From NCBI GenBank assembly GCA_016937975.1, contig JAFGVN010000113.1, positions 1 to 64,000 on the forward strand: a stretch of DNA of 64,000 nucleotides, given 5' to 3'. The stretch comes from Clostridia bacterium. Its GTDB lineage: Bacteria > Bacillota > Clostridia > Peptostreptococcales > Acidaminobacteraceae. The notes beneath the pieces were generated by a model that did not search any database, was not told the DNA's origin, and was given only the letters and a program-made list of their open reading frames with translations. Positions within the stretch are counted from its first letter, which is position 1. Every line of letters begins with the position of its first letter. Positions 24,300 through 33,681 of this stretch are shown here, piece by piece. A program made the position numbers and the translations under genes.

Positions 24300-26093
24300 A
24301 TGATTACAAGAGAAAGTTTACTACATATTCCAAAATCCAACATGTCTTATGGATACGATGCTGAAACCCTTCATATTCGTTTAAGAACCAAAAAAGATGA
24401 TGTTGATTCAGTTATATTAAGAATTGGAGATCCATATATTTGGTCTCACGGCGGTGCAGATGGTGGTAATCTAAGTGCTTCGAACGCATCTGGATGGAGT
24501 GGTGGAGAAAATGTATCCATGGTGAAAGAAGCGACGACTGCATATTATGATTACTGGTCAACTTTTTATAAACCAAAAAAGAAAAGATCAAGATATGCCT
24601 TTATCTTATCGGATCCTGATGAAAGCATCTTATTTGGTGAGAGAAAAATAGTGATACTAGACAAAAAAAATGATTATGCACTGAATGAAATGTCAAATTT
24701 CTACTGTTTCCCGTATTTAAATGAGGGAGATGTGCATAAAATTCCGAAATGGGTTAAAGATGTGGTGTGGTATCAAATATTTCCAGATCGTTTCGCCAAT
24801 GGAGATTCTTCCATTAATCCTAAGAATGTTATGCCTTGGATGACAAGACCTAACAACGATAATTTTATGGGGGGTGATCTTCAAGGGATAATGGATCACT
24901 TGGATTATTTAAAAGATCTAGGTATTACTGGTATTTACTTGTGTCCAATCTTTGAAGCCAATACGAACCACAGATATGATACCATTGATTATATGAAAAT
25001 TGATCCCAGCTTGGGAGATGAAGAAACCTTTGAAAGATTCGTCAATGAGGCCCATGAACGTGGCATAAAAATTATGTTGGATGCAGTGTTTAACCATATG
25101 GGACATTTGTCGCCAATGTGGCAGGATGTGGTCAAGCATAATGAAAATAGTATTTATAAGGACTGGTTTCATATTCATAGGTTTCCTGTTTATGATAAAC
25201 CCTTTCATTTACTTAATGGCAATCATTTGAATTATGAAACATTTGGAAGAAGTAAAGCCATGCCAAAAGTAAACACAGAAAATCCTGAAGTTATTGAATA
25301 TTTTCTAAAAGTAGGGCAATATTGGATTGAAAGATTTAACGTGGACGCATGGCGTATTGATGTAGCCAATGAAGTGGACCATCAATTTTGGCGATTGTTT
25401 AGAAAGGCAGTTCATCAAGTAAATCCAGAGGTTTTCCTCTTGGGTGAAATATGGCATGATGCTCAGCCTTGGTTACAGGGAGATCAATTTGATGTGGCTA
25501 TGAACTATCCCTTAACAGAAGCTATTCTACAGTATTTTTGCACCGAAGAGATTACAAAAAATGAATTTACTTCTCGGGTAGATCAAGTGAAAATTAGCTA
25601 TAGCTTACAAGTAACAGAGAATAATTTTAACTTATTGGATTCACACGATACAAGTCGTATATTGTCAATTGCTAATAACAATCAGAGCAAAGTTGCCTTA
25701 GCATATTTGTTTATGATGTCACAATCAGGTTCGCCTTGTATCTACTATGGTTCTGAAATTCCTATGCCAGGTGAAAAAGGGCATAACTGTGAAGATCATC
25801 GTTCATGTATGACCTTTAATCATCTAGAGGCACCTTTTTATCTGTTTATGAAACATTTAATTCATTTAAGAAATGAAAAACCTGATTTTAAAACCACAAC
25901 AATGGAATGGTTTCATTTACATGATCAATTGTTATCATATAGAAAAAATAAAACCACATTTATTTTGAATCCTACAAATAAAACCCATATCGTCTCTAAT
26001 TTGAATTATGGCAATATTCTAATGCTAAACGAAGTGATCAAATCAAAACATTTAGAGTTTAAACCCTACAGTTACATTGTCTTTGAAGAATAA
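24300..26093 (+). CDS. GH13 neopullulanase/cyclomaltodextrinase-type enzyme
   Basis: The protein has 597 residues. An N-terminal N-type beta domain (about 1-140) precedes an alpha-amylase barrel that begins WYQIFPDRFANGD. The four GH13 conserved regions are visible: I DAVFNH, II WRIDVANEVD (nucleophile Asp), III GEIWHD (acid Glu) and IV LLDSHDT. The N-domain and the segment MPWMTRPNNDNFMGGDLQG put it in the cyclomaltodextrinase/neopullulanase group that degrades maltodextrins inside the cell. No signal peptide is present. It is divergent from an AraC regulator, with the possible operator repeats between them. Confidence 0.93.
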   Translation: MITRESLLHIPKSNMSYGYDAETLHIRLRTKKDDVDSVILRIGDPYIWSHGGADGGNLSASNASGWSGGENVSMVKEATTAYYDYWSTFYKPKKKRSRYAFILSDPDESILFGERKIVILDKKNDYALNEMSNFYCFPYLNEGDVHKIPKWVKDVVWYQIFPDRFANGDSSINPKNVMPWMTRPNNDNFMGGDLQGIMDHLDYLKDLGITGIYLCPIFEANTNHRYDTIDYMKIDPSLGDEETFERFVNEAHERGIKIMLDAVFNHMGHLSPMWQDVVKHNENSIYKDWFHIHRFPVYDKPFHLLNGNHLNYETFGRSKAMPKVNTENPEVIEYFLKVGQYWIERFNVDAWRIDVANEVDHQFWRLFRKAVHQVNPEVFLLGEIWHDAQPWLQGDQFDVAMNYPLTEAILQYFCTEEITKNEFTSRVDQVKISYSLQVTENNFNLLDSHDTSRILSIANNNQSKVALAYLFMMSQSGSPCIYYGSEIPMPGEKGHNCEDHRSCMTFNHLEAPFYLFMKHLIHLRNEKPDFKTTTMEWFHLHDQLLSYRKNKTTFILNPTNKTHIVSNLNYGNILMLNEVIKSKHLEFKPYSYIVFEE

Positions 26094-26128
26094 AAATAGA
26101 GCGCAAATGTAGTTTATCATCAAATGAG

Positions 26129-26160
26129 AACAACCTCCCAAAATAGTGAGGTTGTTTTTT
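26129..26160 (+). terminator. Terminator of the GH13 gene
   Basis: AACAACCTC (26129-26137) pairs with GAGGTTGTT (26147-26155 region) and is followed by a T run. Confidence 0.85.
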
Positions 26161-27625
26161 AGTCTAAGTAATGACACAAGGTATCATCATTTTCATTTTC
26201 CATAAGCAATTGTTTCAAATACTCCTGAACATAAGTTAAAATCATTGGGGCATCTGAGACCACAAAGTTAGAGCCTTCTATCATATTAATAGTGTATAGT
26301 CTTTTGTCTTCAAAAACCCATAAAGCAATATTTTGAACCAATCGAGCTTGAGAAAAAGGCATGATCGTAATATGTAGACGAGGATATTTGCTTTGTACAA
26401 TACAAACATGTTTGATAATATCTCTAAATAAGTCTTGTGAAATTGTTACTTTTGTTCTGCAAATAGAACTGATTTCCTGTAACGTCACCAACGGACTTTC
26501 AAACATAAACTCAAGTTCTTCTTGATCAATAATCAAATCCACATCATGAGAGTCTATTGCATTAAAAAATAGATTTTGATTTTGTCTAAAAGTGGTTAAG
26601 AGTAATTGCTGAGAGGATTCTTTTATATTATTCTCTTTGAAAATGCGTTGTAATAAATCTTCTGAGAAAACAGGCAATGGCAATTGAGGTACTGAATAAT
26701 ACATGTTACTTTTCATGCCAATTGAATGCCATTCGTCTTTGAATCCACTTAAGTTATTGGCATGTAAAGAAAAGGATGAAACTAAAAGTTTTGCATGTTG
26801 TAGTCTACCGACAAAGGTCTTTACATAATGTGATATTGAAAAAGGATCTCTTAACATGGTTATATAACGATGATCTTCTATTAAATCGGAACATATTGAA
26901 GTCATTGCCATCTGTCTATGTATAATATAGATACTTGGTTCTTGTGTAACATCCTTATAGGTGTCATTGTAATAGGAAGTGACATTACCAGAATAATAGA
27001 TGTTAAACTTTCTAAGACCAATGGTTTTTGGTTGGTTATCAATGGACGACATATGATGAATAATTGTAAGTCTATGGCCGATTTTGATCAATTGTTGAAT
27101 TTTATCTTGATAAAGACTGTAATAAGATTCATCTTCAAAAAGCCAATTTTGGGTTTCATAATCAGAAATAAATATTTCCTGACCTGCTGGCATATCTAGC
27201 GCATAATTAAAAAAGTCAATAATGGCATCACGTTTGCCTTGATTGCCTTGATAAATTTCTACATTGGTTGCATATAATGCATGTTTTGAAGTACGCCAAT
27301 CATTGACATTATTGAAGTTGCCTAATTCATGTCCGTCTAACCATAAATGAAGACAGACCTCAAGATAATCCGGTTCGTTACGATCTTCTTTTGGATAAAC
27401 CTTATGAAAGAATCGGTCTAGTATACTATCTTTTCTTTCATGGTTAAAATCAATAAGTGCTTGAATGACATTATTAAAATGTACATTGTTAGGCTTGATT
27501 TGCCTTGCGTTGTTTTTCCACTTACTCACCAATGTACGATCAACATTGATTTTATGTGCCAAATCTTTACCTGTGATTTCAAGCAAGTCCATAATGTAAC
27601 CTAATTGAGACTTATAGTTCATCAT
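26159..27625 (-). CDS. Unclassified HTH DNA-binding protein
   Basis: The protein has 488 residues. The first 60 (YIMDLLEITGKDLAHKINVDRTLVSKWKNNARQI) form a helix-turn-helix of the XRE/lambda-repressor type. The remaining 420 residues, rich in aromatic and hydrophobic segments, match no domain I know. One segment (ALDMPAGQEIFISDYETQNWLFEDESYY) could be a sensor region. The length and lack of neighbouring partners suggest a one-component regulator whose large C-terminal part senses a signal. The gene is convergent with GH13 and divergent from PatB, with its own promoter. The start uses one of two adjacent ATG codons after GAGGTGAT. Confidence 0.7.
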   Translation of the reverse strand: MMNYKSQLGYIMDLLEITGKDLAHKINVDRTLVSKWKNNARQIKPNNVHFNNVIQALIDFNHERKDSILDRFFHKVYPKEDRNEPDYLEVCLHLWLDGHELGNFNNVNDWRTSKHALYATNVEIYQGNQGKRDAIIDFFNYALDMPAGQEIFISDYETQNWLFEDESYYSLYQDKIQQLIKIGHRLTIIHHMSSIDNQPKTIGLRKFNIYYSGNVTSYYNDTYKDVTQEPSIYIIHRQMAMTSICSDLIEDHRYITMLRDPFSISHYVKTFVGRLQHAKLLVSSFSLHANNLSGFKDEWHSIGMKSNMYYSVPQLPLPVFSEDLLQRIFKENNIKESSQQLLLTTFRQNQNLFFNAIDSHDVDLIIDQEELEFMFESPLVTLQEISSICRTKVTISQDLFRDIIKHVCIVQSKYPRLHITIMPFSQARLVQNIALWVFEDKRLYTINMIEGSNFVVSDAPMILTYVQEYLKQLLMENENDDTLCHYLD

Positions 27626-27640
27626 ATCACCTCTAACCTT

Positions 27641-27670
27641 ATTTTACTGAATATGTCACACTACTGTCAA
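27641..27670 (-). promoter_or_regulatory. Promoter of the HTH protein gene
   Basis: On the minus strand TTGACA (27665-27670) is 18 bp from TAAAAT (27641-27646). It ends 15 bp before the start codon. Confidence 0.65.
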
Positions 27671-27767
27671 TGCTCTTGAAGGTATTGGTAATAATGTTTT
27701 AATGTGAGCCAATAAGGGTATGAAAAGAGAAGTGTAAAAAGAGAATTCAGTTTTAGGGGGGGAAGAC

Positions 27768-28943
27768 ATGGTCTATAATTTTGACGAAGTACAATCAAGA
27801 AAAAATAATGAATCCATTAAATGGGATGCTTTAAAAGAAAGATATGGTAAAGAGGATTTAATACCTCTTTGGGTAGCAGATATGGAATTTCAGGCACCCC
27901 TTGAAGTTCGTGAAGCTTTGCTGGAAAGGTTAAACCAAGGAATCTTTGGTTATACAGCATTAGGAGATGATTTTTATCAAGCCTTCATAAATTGGGTATA
28001 TAAAAGACATCAATGGATTGTGGAGAAAAAAGAGTTGTTATTTAGCCCTGGAGTTGTACCTTCTATTGTAATGAGTATCTTAACCTTCACAAAAGAAAAA
28101 GACACCATTATTATACAACCACCTGTTTATGGTCCTTTTGAAGCCTCTATAAAAGACCATAATCGCCAAGTGATTAAGAATCCACTGAAAGAAATTAATG
28201 GCAATTATGAAATGGATTTGGATCATTTGGAATCTTTGTTTCAAGCTGGACATAAAGTGATGATTTTATGCAATCCTCACAATCCTGTTGGGAGAGTCTG
28301 GGATGATGAAACCTTAAGCAAATTATCAAGACTAGTGGTTCAATATGATGCTATGGTTATTTCAGATGAAATACATAGTGATTTAGTATTCTACGGCCAT
28401 CAACACAGACTGCTTGTGAATTATGAAGGTATGGCTGAAAGAACTATAACTTTTATGGCGCCAACTAAAACCTTTAATCTTGCTGGGTTACAGACTTCGA
28501 TAATTATCTGCAAAAATGAGAAATGGCTTGCAAAGCTAAAGGATACTTTCTATAAAATGGATTTAAAGATTAATAATTACTTTGGTCAAACAGCTTTTAA
28601 AGCTTCTTATGATAAAGGTGAACTTTGGTTGGAGGAACTGATTAAATATCTTGAAGGGAATATGAGTTTCGCTTTGGAGTTTTTTAAAAAGCACCTTTAT
28701 GAACTCAAAATCAATAAGCCTGAAGGTACATACTTAATGTGGGTTGATTTTAGAAACTTGCATATGTCTCAAGATCAAATTAACCATTTCTTAGTGAATA
28801 AGGCTGGACTGGCTTTTTCGGATGGTCTTTTCTTTGGCGAAGAAGGTAGAGGATTTATGCGTATGAACATTGCTTGTCCAAGAACGATGCTTGAAAAAGC
28901 TTTGATTCAATTAGAGAAAGCGATGAGAACCTTAAGATTATAG
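27768..28943 (+). CDS. PatB/MalY-type PLP-dependent C-S lyase or aminotransferase
   Basis: The protein has 391 residues and is a fold-type I aminotransferase. Its start (YNFDEVQSRKNNESIKWDALKERYG and PLWVADMEFQAP) is typical of PatB/MalY enzymes. The motif CNPHNPVGRVW, the PLP aspartate in ISDEIHSDLVF and the PLP lysine in APTKTFNLAGLQTS are all present. PatB enzymes act as cystathionine beta-lyases and can release H2S from cysteine derivatives. A GGGGGG stretch lies before the ATG. The HD-GYP gene follows 12 bp later, with a peroxiredoxin-like gene after it, so these three form one unit. Confidence 0.88.
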   Translation: MVYNFDEVQSRKNNESIKWDALKERYGKEDLIPLWVADMEFQAPLEVREALLERLNQGIFGYTALGDDFYQAFINWVYKRHQWIVEKKELLFSPGVVPSIVMSILTFTKEKDTIIIQPPVYGPFEASIKDHNRQVIKNPLKEINGNYEMDLDHLESLFQAGHKVMILCNPHNPVGRVWDDETLSKLSRLVVQYDAMVISDEIHSDLVFYGHQHRLLVNYEGMAERTITFMAPTKTFNLAGLQTSIIICKNEKWLAKLKDTFYKMDLKINNYFGQTAFKASYDKGELWLEELIKYLEGNMSFALEFFKKHLYELKINKPEGTYLMWVDFRNLHMSQDQINHFLVNKAGLAFSDGLFFGEEGRGFMRMNIACPRTMLEKALIQLEKAMRTLRL

Positions 28944-28955
28944 AGAGGAAATCAG

Positions 28956-30740
28956 ATGAAATCTATAAAAGGTAAATTATTCTTCATTTACATCTTAATC
29001 GCTGCACTACTTATAGGGACAGCCTTTTACAGTTATTCAGTAATCCAAGTATCCAATCAACATGTGATTTTGTCAGATTTATTATCTATGGAGAGAGAGT
29101 ACGTTGAAAAGGTTATTTTGTTAACCAATGAGTTGTCTTATATCAAAGCGTCTGATAAAACAATTTTTGAAGAGCGTTTAAATCATACAGGACCAATTAT
29201 TGAGGCATCAATTGCAATGGTGGATGATATTTTAGAGACTTTCGTCAAGAAAGAAGTCCTCATAGATGGTGAAATAATACCTTTGAAGTACTCAAAAGAT
29301 TTTGAAGAAAAGTTTTTAGCTGCAGTGGCTACTGTACAGGAAAATTGGAGTCATGCCAATGATTCTATTAAAATGATTTTATATGACCCATATGAAGAAA
29401 ATTATATGGCTGAAATGCTAGTTTTTGATGCTATGGAACCTATATTAGTCAGTGATGTTTCCTATATAAATGACTTATGTCAAAATGAAACAGACAAGCA
29501 AAAGGATTTTGCGAGATTCTTTCAAATGAGTTTGTTAATTGTGATGGTGTTTATCTTGCTATGGTTAATCACATTCATTAAAAAGGACATTGAAGGACCA
29601 CTCATTAAAATCAAATCTGTCTTTCAAAAAATGGGACAAGGAAACTTTGATGTAAAATTGGAGCATCAATCGAATGATGAGTTTCAAAGCCTTTTTGAAT
29701 CCTTTAATCAGTTTGTTGATAATACCAATATTATAAGACATATTGAAGATCATATTTTAAGTGAAAATAACCTGCGAACTGTTTTAAATGAAATGCTGGA
29801 AGATTTTAGAGTATTCGTACCGATTGATACCATTTCCATATTTTACAGGGATTCTTTCATGAGTTGTCACAAGGTATCTACGGATATGGATATTCCTGAA
29901 CCTGTTGAAAATATTGAAACATATGATTCCATAGGCTGTTTGGATGACAATAACATGGTGATTCCAATTATGGTTAACAATATTTATTTTGGTTATAGTG
30001 TTTTTTACAAATCAGAAGTCTTTACAGAAAGAGATATCAAATTTGTTTCTGGTTTAGAACAAAAGATATCCTTTGCCTTCCAGAAAACATTGATTTTTAA
30101 GGATTTACTAAAAATCGTTACCAATGGTTTGGCTGATTTGACTGAATCTAGGGACCCTGAGACTAGGCGACATCTTACAAGAATGAGCCTTTATTCAAGA
30201 ATCATTGCTGAGAAGCTGTATGAAAAAGAAAGTTATAAACATCTCATCGATGGAGAATACATTGAAAATATACAATTGGCAGCACCGATGCATGATATTG
30301 GGAAAGTCTCTGTACCGGATCATATTTTACTAAAGCCTGGTAAGCTGACTGAGGAAGAATTTGAAATTATGAAGGGACATACTTCCGCTGGAGAGAAGGT
30401 TATGGCTGTCATAAATGAAAAGTTCTCAACTTATAATTTGAGCTATTTTAAAATGGCCCAAGATATTGCCCATTGTCATCAAGAGAAATACGATGGATCT
30501 GGTTATCCAAAAGGAATTGTTGGGCATGAAATTCCTCTTTCTGCCCGGATATCCGCTGTCGCAGATGTGTTTGATGCTTTGACTTCGAAACGACCCTACA
30601 AAGAAGCTTTTAGTTTGGAGAAAAGCTATAGCATTATAAAGGAATCGTCTGGAAATCATTTTGATCCTGTATTGGTAGAAGCTTTTTTTGAAAGTCAAGA
30701 AAAAATAGAAGCGGTCTACTATGAATATCGTGAAATATAA
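28956..30740 (+). CDS. Membrane HD-GYP phosphodiesterase with HAMP and GAF-like domains
   Basis: The protein has 594 residues. A membrane segment (about 7-27), an extracellular four-helix-like sensor (about 28-185) and a second membrane segment (about 190-208) come first. They are followed by HAMP (about 210-265), a GAF-like region (about 270-385) and an HD-GYP domain (about 390-590). The HD-GYP domain has the HD pair in PMHDIGKVSVPDHIL and the GYP loop in HCHQEKYDGSGYPKG. It likely degrades cyclic di-GMP in response to an external signal. It is 12 bp downstream of patB with GAGAGGAA as its ribosome binding site. Confidence 0.9.
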   Translation: MKSIKGKLFFIYILIAALLIGTAFYSYSVIQVSNQHVILSDLLSMEREYVEKVILLTNELSYIKASDKTIFEERLNHTGPIIEASIAMVDDILETFVKKEVLIDGEIIPLKYSKDFEEKFLAAVATVQENWSHANDSIKMILYDPYEENYMAEMLVFDAMEPILVSDVSYINDLCQNETDKQKDFARFFQMSLLIVMVFILLWLITFIKKDIEGPLIKIKSVFQKMGQGNFDVKLEHQSNDEFQSLFESFNQFVDNTNIIRHIEDHILSENNLRTVLNEMLEDFRVFVPIDTISIFYRDSFMSCHKVSTDMDIPEPVENIETYDSIGCLDDNNMVIPIMVNNIYFGYSVFYKSEVFTERDIKFVSGLEQKISFAFQKTLIFKDLLKIVTNGLADLTESRDPETRRHLTRMSLYSRIIAEKLYEKESYKHLIDGEYIENIQLAAPMHDIGKVSVPDHILLKPGKLTEEEFEIMKGHTSAGEKVMAVINEKFSTYNLSYFKMAQDIAHCHQEKYDGSGYPKGIVGHEIPLSARISAVADVFDALTSKRPYKEAFSLEKSYSIIKESSGNHFDPVLVEAFFESQEKIEAVYYEYREI

Positions 30741-30750
30741 GAGGTAAGTT

Positions 30751-31287
30751 ATGAGATTAGAACCAGGGCAAACCATACCGAGTTTTGTTTTAAAAGATTT
30801 GAGTGGTGAGGTACATTCAGATAAATCTATGTTAGGCAAAATATATATGCTATCCTTTTACAGATATGCTTCATGTCCATTTTGTAATTTGAGAGTGAAT
30901 GATTTAATAGCACTACATCAACATTTAAACCTGAAAGATCATTTTATTGGAGTATTTCATTCGGATGAGAAAGATCTTATAAAATACATGGAGAAACAAA
31001 ATCTTGCGTTTCCAATTTGTTCAGATTCATCCATGAAGTATTACGAGAAATTTGGTGTTGAAAACAGTAAAAAGGCTTATTTAAAAGGTGCCATTCAAAT
31101 TGTTAAGCTCTTCAAAGCCTTTTCAAAGGGGTATTACATTTCAAAAGCCCAAGGACCTAAGGCTACAGTTCCAGCTGACTTTATTATAAGTGAAGAAGGT
31201 AAAATTCTTGAAGCTTATTATGGTAAAGATATTTCGGATCATATGCCATTGCATCTTGTGGAGTCTTATTTTAGAAAATATCCATAA
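30751..31287 (+). CDS. AhpC/TSA-type peroxiredoxin-like protein
   Basis: The protein has 178 residues and a thioredoxin fold. GQTIPSFVLKDLSGEVHSDKS begins the domain and the redox motif ASCPFCNLRVNDL has the C-x-x-C pair in the place of the peroxidatic cysteine. This is the peroxiredoxin-like (rather than classic AhpC) subgroup. No second resolving cysteine is evident later in the protein. It probably acts as a thiol peroxidase or a disulfide reductase in the cytoplasm. It starts 10 bp after the HD-GYP gene with an AGAGGT site. Confidence 0.8.
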   Translation: MRLEPGQTIPSFVLKDLSGEVHSDKSMLGKIYMLSFYRYASCPFCNLRVNDLIALHQHLNLKDHFIGVFHSDEKDLIKYMEKQNLAFPICSDSSMKYYEKFGVENSKKAYLKGAIQIVKLFKAFSKGYYISKAQGPKATVPADFIISEEGKILEAYYGKDISDHMPLHLVESYFRKYP

Positions 31288-31367
31288 ATTTTAATTTCAA
31301 TGCCCATTCCTGTAAAATAATGTATTATAATTAAGATGTTTATATGACAATAGAATTGGGGGTTATT

Positions 31368-32156
31368 ATGAAGTTATATATCAGTGCAGACATTGAGGGG
31401 ATTACAGGAGTCAGTCATTGGGATGAAGCAATGGGAAAATCGGGGAGTGATTTTACAGAGCAAATGACGAAGGAGGTCAGTGCAGCTTGCTATGGTGCAA
31501 CAGAAGCAGGAGCAAAAGAAATTTTAGTGAAAGATGCCCATGGCTCCGGTAGAAATATTAGAATAGATGGCATGCCTATTACAACAAAAGTCCTAAAAGG
31601 TTGGTCTGGTGGGCCACTTCGTATGATGGAAGGTTTAGATGCATCCTTTGATGGTGTTTTGTTTGTTGGTTATCACAGTGGTGCCAATATGGGAGGAAAT
31701 CCTCTTTCACACACCTTTTCGAGTGGACGTTTTCAATGGATAAAACTTAATGGGCAGTATATCTCAGAATTTGATATAAATACCATGATTGCTCACTATT
31801 ACAAGGTGCCAGTACTATTTTTATCAGGAGATCAAGGATTATGTGATGATGTAAAATCAAAATTGCCATCTGTAATGACGGTGTCAACGATGAAAAGTAT
31901 TGGAGACAGTATGGTTTGTCAGCATCCGGAATTGATTATTGACGAAATTAATCGTACAGTGGAGCAAGCGATTTTATCCTACAAGAAATATGAAATTACT
32001 TTACCAGAGGTAATGGTATTTGATATTTCATTTAAAGAGGAGAAGCATGCCTATAAAGCTCAATTTTATCCAGGTGTTCAACTTTTAGAGCCAAAAGTTG
32101 TTCGCTTTGAAACGAAGGATTATATGGCATTTTTGAAAATGTTCTTATTTATTTAA
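31368..32156 (+). CDS. M55 family D-aminopeptidase (DppA-like)
   Basis: The protein has 262 residues. The M55 metal-ligand motifs are visible: MKLYISADIEGITGVSHWDE (Asp8, Glu10), KDAHGSGRNI and GYHSGANMGGNPLSHTFSSGR. Bacillus DppA is a zinc-dependent D-aminopeptidase that processes D-Ala peptides. Peptidoglycan peptide recycling is therefore possible. The ATG at 31368 follows TTGGGGG; an ATG at 31344 gives eight extra residues outside the family and is not chosen. It is followed by a stable hairpin. Confidence 0.88.
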   Translation: MKLYISADIEGITGVSHWDEAMGKSGSDFTEQMTKEVSAACYGATEAGAKEILVKDAHGSGRNIRIDGMPITTKVLKGWSGGPLRMMEGLDASFDGVLFVGYHSGANMGGNPLSHTFSSGRFQWIKLNGQYISEFDINTMIAHYYKVPVLFLSGDQGLCDDVKSKLPSVMTVSTMKSIGDSMVCQHPELIIDEINRTVEQAILSYKKYEITLPEVMVFDISFKEEKHAYKAQFYPGVQLLEPKVVRFETKDYMAFLKMFLFI

Positions 32157-32170
32157 GATATAGTGAACTG

Positions 32171-32202
32171 AGAGAAGCTTATGAGAATCCATAAGCTTCT
32201 CT
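32171..32202 (+). terminator. Stem-loop after the M55 peptidase gene
   Basis: AGAGAAGCTTATG (32171-32183) pairs perfectly with CATAAGCTTCTCT (32190-32202). The T run after it is poor, so it may be a weak terminator or a 3' stabilising hairpin. Confidence 0.6.
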
Positions 32203-32244
32203 TATTATAAAAATAGAATTTTGGAATGGATTATTATTTTTTGT

Positions 32245-32292
32245 TTTAGAACGAAATAAATAGTGGTATAATAAATGCAAACGAGTTGCATT
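32245..32292 (+). promoter_or_regulatory. znuA promoter with an overlapping inverted repeat (Zur-type operator)
   Basis: TTTAGA (32245-32250) and TATAAT (32267-32272) are 16 bp apart, with an extended TGG before the -10. Directly downstream lies AATGCAA-ACGAG-TTGCATT (32274-32292), a perfect 7-bp inverted repeat with 5-nt spacer covering the start site. A Fur-family gene lies next to the operon. The sequence differs from the classic Bacillus Zur box. Confidence 0.6.
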
Positions 32293-32311
32293 ATCGTAGA
32301 AAGGAAAAAAT

Positions 32312-33193
32312 ATGAAAAAAATTCTAGTCATTATATTCACGTTACTGCTTGTCAGTTGTAGTGATGCATCCAATAATAAATTGAAAGTAGCTGTATCCAT
32401 TGTACCAGAAGAAGCTTTTGTAAAAGCTGTAGCCGGTGATCTGGTCGATGTTGTTGTAATGATTCCACCAGGTTATTCTCCAGCAAATTATCAACCTAGT
32501 CCTAAAGAAATGGCAGATTTAGATGAATCTATACTTTATTTTCACATTGATGTTGCTGCAGAGCAAAATATTCTTGAGGGCATTCAAAATAATGATGTAG
32601 AGCTCATAGACTTGGCAGATGCAGTAGATGATGTTTATCCACCACGATACTTTGAAGAAAATGTCGTTGAAGAAAGTCATGATGGAGAAGATGATCACGA
32701 TCATACAGGAAGAGATCCTCATATATGGTTGTCGCCAAAACGGGTAATTGTCATGGTAGAAAAGATTGAAGAAGAACTGATTAAAATCGATCCTGACAAT
32801 AAAGCAGTATATGAGAAAAATGCTAAGGATTACATTGACACCATTAAAGCATTAGATCAAGAGATTAAAGAAACACTTTCAGATACTAAAACAGACACTT
32901 TCTTGATTTACCATCCATCATATGGGTATTTTGCAGATGATTATGGGTTAAAGATGATCGCCATTGAAGATGAAGGTAAAGATGCAACTATTCAGGGGAT
33001 GGAAAGCATCATAGAGTTTGCACTTCAAAATGAGATTCATGTGATTTTTTATCAAGAGGAATTTGATAATCAGCAAGCTGAAATCATTGCAAAGGAAATT
33101 GACGGTGTCACCGTTCAAGTTTCTCCTTTATCAGGTGACTACATTGAAAGCTTAAAACATGTTGTAGAAGAATTAAAAAACATCCTTAAATAG
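32312..33193 (+). CDS. znuA: Zinc ABC transporter substrate-binding lipoprotein
   Basis: The protein has 293 residues. The lipoprotein signal ends at LLLVSC (Cys16 lipidated). The domain is a cluster A-I solute-binding protein (ZinT/ZnuA type). It has a His/Asp-rich loop HDGEDDHDHTGRDPH (about 125-139), the ligand histidine in HPSYGYFADDYG and a C-terminal acidic ligand region. This loop is typical of zinc rather than manganese carriers. Its 3' end overlaps the opposite-strand Fur-family gene by 8 bp. The matching ATPase and permease genes lie downstream, beyond that regulator. Confidence 0.88.
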   Translation: MKKILVIIFTLLLVSCSDASNNKLKVAVSIVPEEAFVKAVAGDLVDVVVMIPPGYSPANYQPSPKEMADLDESILYFHIDVAAEQNILEGIQNNDVELIDLADAVDDVYPPRYFEENVVEESHDGEDDHDHTGRDPHIWLSPKRVIVMVEKIEEELIKIDPDNKAVYEKNAKDYIDTIKALDQEIKETLSDTKTDTFLIYHPSYGYFADDYGLKMIAIEDEGKDATIQGMESIIEFALQNEIHVIFYQEEFDNQQAEIIAKEIDGVTVQVSPLSGDYIESLKHVVEELKNILK

Positions 33194-33620
33194 GATGTCT
33201 AAGTTGACAATTTGAACATATACCATGTAATTCCAAGGTGTGACCTGTTAAGATGAAACCGTGGGATTGAGCAAACTGTGTATAAATAGAATTTTCACAT
33301 TGATTGTAAATAATAATTTTACCACAGAGATCGCAAATTAAATGATGGTGATGTTCTTCTGTACAAATGAGTTTAAATTTTGCAGAACCATCATCATTCA
33401 CATGCTTATAAAGCAAATTAAGTTGTCCAAGAATTTCAATATTTCTATAAACTGTAGAACGGTTGATTGCAGTATCTTCTTTTTTACATAAAAAGTAAAG
33501 CTCTTCAACGCTAAGAAGATTTTCTATATTGGACATCAAAAGGGTAACAATACATTTTCTATGTTTTGTTAATTTGTAACCATGAGCTTTCAGAAGCTCA
33601 AGAATTTTAGATAGTGTCAT
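33186..33620 (-). CDS. zur: Fur-family regulator, probably Zur
   Basis: The protein has 144 residues. A winged helix with INRSTVYRNIEILGQLNLL (about 52-70) precedes the dimer and metal domain, with EEHHHHLICDLCGKII and a second C-x-x-C (CSNCQ) near the end. The four cysteines form the structural zinc site. Its position between znuA and znuCB on the opposite strand suggests it is the zinc sensor of this locus. The 3' end overlaps znuA. Fur or PerR identity cannot be excluded from the sequence alone. Confidence 0.82.
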   Translation of the reverse strand: MTLSKILELLKAHGYKLTKHRKCIVTLLMSNIENLLSVEELYFLCKKEDTAINRSTVYRNIEILGQLNLLYKHVNDDGSAKFKLICTEEHHHHLICDLCGKIIIYNQCENSIYTQFAQSHGFILTGHTLELHGICSNCQLRHPI

Positions 33621-33681
33621 AATTACCTCGCTTTCTATTATGATACCATTGATTTTGAATTATTGAAATAAGGAGTCTATT

